DNA of 26,684 nt. Origin: an uncultured Bacillaceae bacterium. Lineage in GTDB: Bacteria; Bacillota; Bacilli; Bacillales; Cytobacillaceae. Under the pieces are notes generated by a model. That model was not told the DNA's origin and made no database searches. It worked only from the letters and a program-made list of their open reading frames with translations. Of the stretch, positions 23,041 to 26,684 are shown one piece after another (positions within the stretch are counted from its first letter, which is position 1; every line of letters begins with the position of its first letter). The translations under genes and the position numbers were made by a program. The stretch lies in assembly GCA_937995745.1 (NCBI GenBank), contig CALKIU010000047.1:1-26684 (forward strand), read 5' to 3'.

Positions 23041-23290
23041 TTGTTCAAACGTTTGTTTAATGCCGATTCCTGCAAACTTTTCGGCGTAACCGGGAGCTTC
23101 TGTCCCCAATCATGTGCTCAAATTTCCTCATCAAAGTTATGGCTATCTCTCTTTGGAACACCTGCATACAAACAAATAACCGAAGGGCGGGACCGCCTTT
23201 TTAAGTGAAAAAAACCGTCTCTGACCGTTTCGGCAATGCGGTGGAAAAAAGGCTTTTAAAAATGATTTTTCTCCAAAACATATACCCACT
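23041..23290. other. Spacer between the repeat stretch and the DnaA boxes
   Basis: No gene supported. A GGCGG/CCGCC hairpin near 23187-23198 with TTTTT after it could be a weak plus-strand terminator. Confidence 0.35.
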
Positions 23291-23472
23291 TTATCCACAT
23301 GGATATTCACAATCATAACTCATTTATCAATGCTTTCCACAGACTTTTTCACATTATCCACAAAATACTTATAAAGTTGTCCACATAATTGACAAGTTAT
23401 TCAGGACTTATCCACAAAAAAAGCACCCTTTTAAACAAAGGATGCCTTCTCTTTATCCACAATTGTGGATCG
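23291..23472 (+). promoter_or_regulatory. DnaA-box cluster
   Basis: Perfect TTATCCACA boxes at 23291-23299, 23354-23362, 23408-23416 and 23453-23461, all in the same orientation. TTGTCCACA (one mismatch) at 23377-23385 and CTTTCCACA (two) at 23333-23341. A weaker reverse box follows at 23464-23472, so ATCCACAATTGTGGAT forms a 16-bp palindrome. The last perfect box contains the stop codon of tsaD. Such clusters bind DnaA; this one is not next to dnaA, so it is more likely a titration or regulatory site than the origin itself. Confidence 0.85.
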
Positions 23473-24481
23473 TTATATCCAAGCCCGGATCGGCATTCAA
23501 ATCCAAAGATGCCCGCTGCCCTTTTTCAAAAAAGACCGTTCCGGCTGCAGCAATCATCGCTGCATTATCAGTACAAAGAGATAACGGGGGTATGACCAGC
23601 TCTATATCTTTGTTCCCAAATTCTTTTTCCAAAGCGGCGCGCAATCCTTTATTGGCCGCCACTCCCCCGGCGACAAGAACCTGTTTGGCTCCATAAGCTT
23701 CTGCCGCTCTGGCCGTTTTTGTCACTAAAACATCAATGACGCTCTCTTGAAAACTTGCAGCCAGATCTTCAGGGACAATTTCTTCACCCCGCTGTCTGGC
23801 GTTGTGAACGGTGTTAATAACCGCCGATTTCAACCCGCTGAAACTGAAGTCATAAGAACCTTCTTCCAGCCAGGCGCGCGGCAACTCGATAGTGGCTTTT
23901 CCTTTTTGCGCCAGGCGGTCAATATGAGGTCCTCCCGGATAGGGCAAATGAAGAACCCGCGCCACTTTGTCAAAAGCTTCCCCGGCGGCATCGTCCCTCG
24001 TTTCGCCAATCACTTCAAAAGAGGCATGCTCTTTCATATAGACAAGTTCCGTATGCCCGCCGGAAACAACAAGGGCAATCAACGGGAATTTCATTTCTGT
24101 GACCAGGCGGTTGGCATAAATATGTCCTGCAATATGGTGAACGGCAACGAGCGGTTTGTTCAAAGCAAAAGCGAGCGCTTTTGCGGCATTGACGCCGATT
24201 AAGAGCGCGCCGACGAGCCCCGGACCGCTCGTCACAGCAATGGCATCCATCTCATCCAATCCCATTCCCGCATCTTCCATCGCTTCCTCAAGAACAATCG
24301 TCAACTGCTCCACATGGTGTCGGGAAGCGATTTCGGGAACAACACCGCCAAATCTTTTATGACTTTCAATTTGCGAAGCTACAACATTCGTAATGATTTC
24401 CCGGCCGTTTTTCACAATAGCAACCGCCGTTTCATCACAACTGGTCTCAATGCCCAACACGTACAAGTCTTTATCCATCAT
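23453..24481 (-). CDS. tsaD: tRNA threonylcarbamoyladenosine transferase TsaD
   Basis: A 342-residue ASKHA-fold enzyme that transfers the threonylcarbamoyl group to A37 of tRNAs reading ANN codons, with TsaB and TsaE. LGIETSCDETAVAIV is the N-terminal phosphate loop. TSGPGLVGALLIG precedes the metal-binding H116xxxH120 in VHHIAGH. VSGGHTELV (139-147) and VAGGVAANKGLR complete the active site. Two adjacent ATGs overlap the rimI stop (ATGATG); I take the first (24481), the second (24478) is as likely. The ribosome site is weak (GGGTGA), fitting translational coupling. Its stop codon lies in a DnaA box. Confidence 0.98.
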   Translation of the reverse strand: MMDKDLYVLGIETSCDETAVAIVKNGREIITNVVASQIESHKRFGGVVPEIASRHHVEQLTIVLEEAMEDAGMGLDEMDAIAVTSGPGLVGALLIGVNAAKALAFALNKPLVAVHHIAGHIYANRLVTEMKFPLIALVVSGGHTELVYMKEHASFEVIGETRDDAAGEAFDKVARVLHLPYPGGPHIDRLAQKGKATIELPRAWLEEGSYDFSFSGLKSAVINTVHNARQRGEEIVPEDLAASFQESVIDVLVTKTARAAEAYGAKQVLVAGGVAANKGLRAALEKEFGNKDIELVIPPLSLCTDNAAMIAAAGTVFFEKGQRASLDLNADPGLDITIHNCG

Positions 24482-24927
24482 AAATTCACCCACATTATTA
24501 AAGCATCTTCCTGATTATCTGTGTAATAATTTTTGCGGATTCCGCCTCCCTGGAATCCCAATTTCCGATACAAAGAAATGGCCACATGATTGCTGACCCG
24601 CACTTCAAGCGTCATGCGTTTTGCCCCTTCTTGTCTGGCGACATCCATCACTTTTTTTAACAAAGCCTCTCCCAATTTGCGCCCCCGGTATTCGGGAAGA
24701 ATCGCAATGTTCGTAATATGGGCTTCATCAATAATCACCCAAGAACCGCAATAGCCGATAATTTTGTTTCTATCTTCGAGCACAACATACCGGGCAAAAC
24801 GATTCAGGCGCAATTCATTTTCAAATGACTCTCTGCTCCACGGCACGGCAAAACATTCTTCTTCTATCTTTACAATTTGGTCAATATCTTTCTCTTCCAT
24901 AAATCTGAAGGTGTAGCGTTCTTCCAT
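24478..24927 (-). CDS. rimI: Ribosomal protein bS18 N-acetyltransferase RimI-like
   Basis: A 149-residue GNAT-fold acetyltransferase. The acetyl-CoA loop is RGRKLGEAL (81-89), after IAILPEYR, and the late strand LEVRVSNHVAISLYRKLGF is the typical RimI signature with NxxAxxLYxxxGF. The ribosome site GAGGAAGAG precedes the ATG. Located between tsaB and tsaD as in Bacillus, overlapping tsaD. In E. coli RimI acetylates the N-terminal Ala of S18; the Bacillus substrate may be broader. Confidence 0.93.
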   Translation of the reverse strand: MEERYTFRFMEEKDIDQIVKIEEECFAVPWSRESFENELRLNRFARYVVLEDRNKIIGYCGSWVIIDEAHITNIAILPEYRGRKLGEALLKKVMDVARQEGAKRMTLEVRVSNHVAISLYRKLGFQGGGIRKNYYTDNQEDALIMWVNL

Positions 24928-24984
24928 TTTTTCTCTTCCTCTTTAGTCGTCTGACAAAAAGTGTGCAAAAAAGAGCCTGTTCCT

Positions 24985-25692
24985 TCACTGAGTCCCTGTC
25001 TTTTTTTGTTTTTCCAGCCACTTTGCCTCTGCTTCTGCCAAACGGATATAATTTGGTACAAAAGTGTGTATCTCTTCTCCGTCCAAATCTTTCCCCAATA
25101 AAGCCAATTCGGCCGGCCGGGGGTTATGCTCCGTCATTTCCGCAAAAACAGCCTGTTGTCCCAATTCCTCCGCGAACACTTCGCGGTGAATGGAGAGATC
25201 ATTGCCGATCAATAAAACAGGTTGATGCAATTCTTTCAAATAAGCCGCCCAATCCTTGGCCAATATGATGCGGTCTTCTTCAACAACCGTTAACTTCCCT
25301 TCTGCAAACCGGTACAGGCCGGTGTAAATTTGTCCTCTCCGGGCATCGAACAACGGAGACAAAAAGCCGTTAAAATATCGCCCGGCTGTGGCAGCGAGGA
25401 CCGCCAGACTTGACACCCCGACAAGAGGAATGTTTAACGCCCAAGCCATCGTTTTGGCAATCGTTACCCCGATTCTAACCCCTGTATAAGAGCCGGGTCC
25501 CTTGGCGACAACAATCTTTGTCAAATCTTGCGGCGTAAGTTCGCATTCCCTCAATAATTTTTCGATGGCCGGCATCACCCGGACGGAATGATTCTTTTTG
25601 ACATTCGTTATGTATTCTCCGATCACTTTTTGTCCGTCTATGATTGCAATTCCCAACGGATGATTGGATGTATCAATGGCCAAAATTTTCAT
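24985..25692 (-). CDS. tsaB: tRNA t6A modification protein TsaB
   Basis: A 235-residue paralog of TsaD lacking the metal site; it dimerises with TsaD and recruits TsaE. MKILAIDTSN at the start and KGPGSYTGVRIG (64-75) are the family signatures. The start codon overlaps the tsaE stop by 4 nt (ATGA). 57 nt separate it from rimI. Confidence 0.97.
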   Translation of the reverse strand: MKILAIDTSNHPLGIAIIDGQKVIGEYITNVKKNHSVRVMPAIEKLLRECELTPQDLTKIVVAKGPGSYTGVRIGVTIAKTMAWALNIPLVGVSSLAVLAATAGRYFNGFLSPLFDARRGQIYTGLYRFAEGKLTVVEEDRIILAKDWAAYLKELHQPVLLIGNDLSIHREVFAEELGQQAVFAEMTEHNPRPAELALLGKDLDGEEIHTFVPNYIRLAEAEAKWLEKQKKTGTQ

Positions 25693-26144
25693 AAGAATAG
25701 CTCCTTACATAATTGTTCGTATCTATCTCCTTTGGGGACAACGGTAATCATTCTCTTTCCGTCCTCCTCCAATTCAATGCGAATCGTCAAAAGTTCGGGA
25801 GGCAAATACTCTTTAATATAATGGGCCCATTCAATGACTGTTACACCGCTTCCGTCAAAATATTCATCAAACCCCAGATCCTCCCCGGATTCTTCCAAAC
25901 GATAGACATCCATGTGGTATAACGGCATTATGCCATGGTACTCTTTAATAATCGTAAAAGTGGGACTGTTGACCGTCTTTTTTATGCCCAATCCGCGGGC
26001 AAGCCCTTTCGTAAAAGTCGTCTTTCCCGCGCCTAAATCTCCTTCGAGAGCGATGACATCTTTCGGGCGCAGCCGTTTGGCCAATCGCTCGGCAAACTCC
26101 ATGGTTTCTTCCGGCTTGGAAGAAACAAACCGATACTCACCCAT
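25689..26144 (-). CDS. tsaE: tRNA t6A modification ATPase TsaE
   Basis: A 151-residue P-loop ATPase needed for turnover of the TsaBD complex. Walker A GDLGAGKT (35-42); SPTFTIIKEY and YHMDVYRL follow, then VIEWAHYIKEYLP near residues 117-129. The longer open frame adds 17 codons, but AAAGGTGTGAG just before the ATG at 26144 marks the start. First gene of the operon, coupled to tsaB. In B. subtilis thiL precedes it; here the rRNA/tRNA cluster does. Confidence 0.97.
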   Translation of the reverse strand: MGEYRFVSSKPEETMEFAERLAKRLRPKDVIALEGDLGAGKTTFTKGLARGLGIKKTVNSPTFTIIKEYHGIMPLYHMDVYRLEESGEDLGFDEYFDGSGVTVIEWAHYIKEYLPPELLTIRIELEEDGKRMITVVPKGDRYEQLCKELFL

Positions 26145-26196
26145 TAAACTCACACCTTTTTGACTATATCTTGCGCAAATGATTAGTCTTTCCAAA

Positions 26197-26225
26197 ATTA
26201 TAACAAAAACCCATCTATCTGTATT
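26197..26225 (-). promoter_or_regulatory. Candidate promoter of the tsaE operon
   Basis: On the minus strand a perfect TATAAT (26197-26202) with AATACA 17 bp upstream (26220-26225), a weak -35. It lies 53 bp before the tsaE start. Confidence 0.45.
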
Positions 26226-26263
26226 TAAAAAAATTTTCGGCGCTCTTTTATGCTTTACAAATG

Positions 26264-26290
26264 AAAAAACCTTAGGAATTTCTCCTAAGG
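26264..26290 (-). terminator. Second terminator downstream of the tRNA genes
   Basis: CCTTAGGA (26270-26277) and TCCTAAGG (26283-26290), perfect, with TTTTTT following on the minus strand. It backs up the terminator at 26380-26407 and shields the tsaE promoter. Confidence 0.8.
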
Positions 26291-26379
26291 AACGGAATCA
26301 CTATATGTAGTTTACAAGAAAAGCATTTGTAGGGCAAAAATATTATGGCGAAAATCCGGTGTATCCTTTTTTAGGCAAT

Positions 26380-26407
26380 AAAAAAAACGAAACTTTGTTT
26401 CGTTTTT
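26380..26407 (-). terminator. Terminator of the rRNA/tRNA operon
   Basis: AAAAACGAAAC (26383-26393) and GTTTCGTTTTT (26397-26407), perfect, 3-nt loop, followed by further T on the minus strand. It begins 9 nt after tRNA-Asp. Confidence 0.85.
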
Positions 26408-26415
26408 ATCAAATA

Positions 26416-26492
26416 TGGCGGTCCGGACGGGACTTGAACCCGCGACCTCCTGCGTGACAGGCAGGCATTCTAACCAACTGAACTACCGGACC
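26416..26492 (-). tRNA. tRNA-Asp (anticodon GTC)
   Basis: A 77-nt cloverleaf on the minus strand. The acceptor stem GGTCCGG/CCGGACC is perfect. The D-arm contains AGTTCAGTTGGTTAGA, the anticodon arm CCTGCCTGTCACGCAGG has GTC, and the T-arm is GCGGGTTCAAGTCCCGT. The 3' CCA is encoded. Confidence 0.97.
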
Positions 26493-26495
26493 GTA

Positions 26496-26569
<74 letters not shown>

Positions 26570-26631
26570 ATAATAATATTTTTAAAACTTGAATCACAAT
26601 GGTAAAACAATATTTTAATTTATAATGATCG

Positions 26632-26684
26632 GCCCGGCAGCGTCCTACTCTCGCAAGGGGAAGCCCCTTACTACCATCGGCGCT
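26632..26684 (-). rRNA. rrf: 5S rRNA, 3' part (runs off the right edge)
   Basis: The minus strand reads AGCGCCGATGGTAGTAAGGG...GAGAGTAGGACGCTGCCGGGC, the 3' half of a Bacillus-type 5S rRNA. The 5' end, and presumably 16S and 23S, lie beyond the window. Confidence 0.93.

Noticed and set aside
23291..23472. Chromosomal replication origin
   Set aside because: dnaA, dnaN, rpmH and an AT-rich unwinding region are absent; the setting is that of an oriC-external DnaA-box cluster.

Overview
The window looks like chromosomal DNA of a low-to-mid GC Firmicute of the Bacillaceae, probably a moderately thermophilic Bacillus relative; the species cannot be named from sequence alone. The evidence is strong AGGAGG-type ribosome sites, a CIRCE operator at groES, a TTG-started GroES of 94 residues, and gene order. 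From right to left, 5S rRNA, tRNA-fMet, tRNA-Asp, tsaE, tsaB, rimI, tsaD, ydiF, moaC, rex, ydiK, ydiL, groES and groEL follow the order I recall for the groE region of Bacillus subtilis, but without the tat genes and with thiL replaced by an rRNA/tRNA cluster.

Left part (1-3191, minus strand): the start of a cytochrome-b-like membrane subunit, a B12-binding radical SAM protein and FdhD, suggesting the edge of a formate dehydrogenase or other molybdoenzyme locus. A PAP2 phosphatase (plus strand) follows. 4557-5846 holds a small cationic bacteriocin-like peptide next to a MacB/FtsX-type permease that has lost its N-terminal half, which looks like the remains of a bacteriocin or immunity island.

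6182-9866 is a decaying accessory region. It holds two paralogous 57-residue proteins with nearly identical promoters, a GntP-family permease with a sigma-54-type promoter and a palindromic upstream element, and two homologous remnants of a sigma-54-dependent activator, one on each side of the permease. 10081-14437 is an intact carbohydrate-type ABC importer operon (lipoprotein, two permeases, ATPase) on the minus strand.

14952-26684 is housekeeping: groESL under HrcA/CIRCE control, ydiL-ydiK, moaC-rex, ydiF (ABC-F), and the tsaE-tsaB-rimI-tsaD operon for t6A tRNA modification and ribosomal protein acetylation. The 1.7-kb gap between ydiF and tsaD holds no convincing gene but is the most structured DNA in the window: a degenerate tandem array with a 52-bp period, interrupted by a block of about 300-400 bp rich in inverted repeats, and then a cluster of DnaA boxes (four perfect) running into the tsaD stop codon.

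The most interesting items are the DnaA-box cluster, the 52-bp array with its structured interruption, the GntP/sigma-54 relic, and the bacteriocin-like gene.
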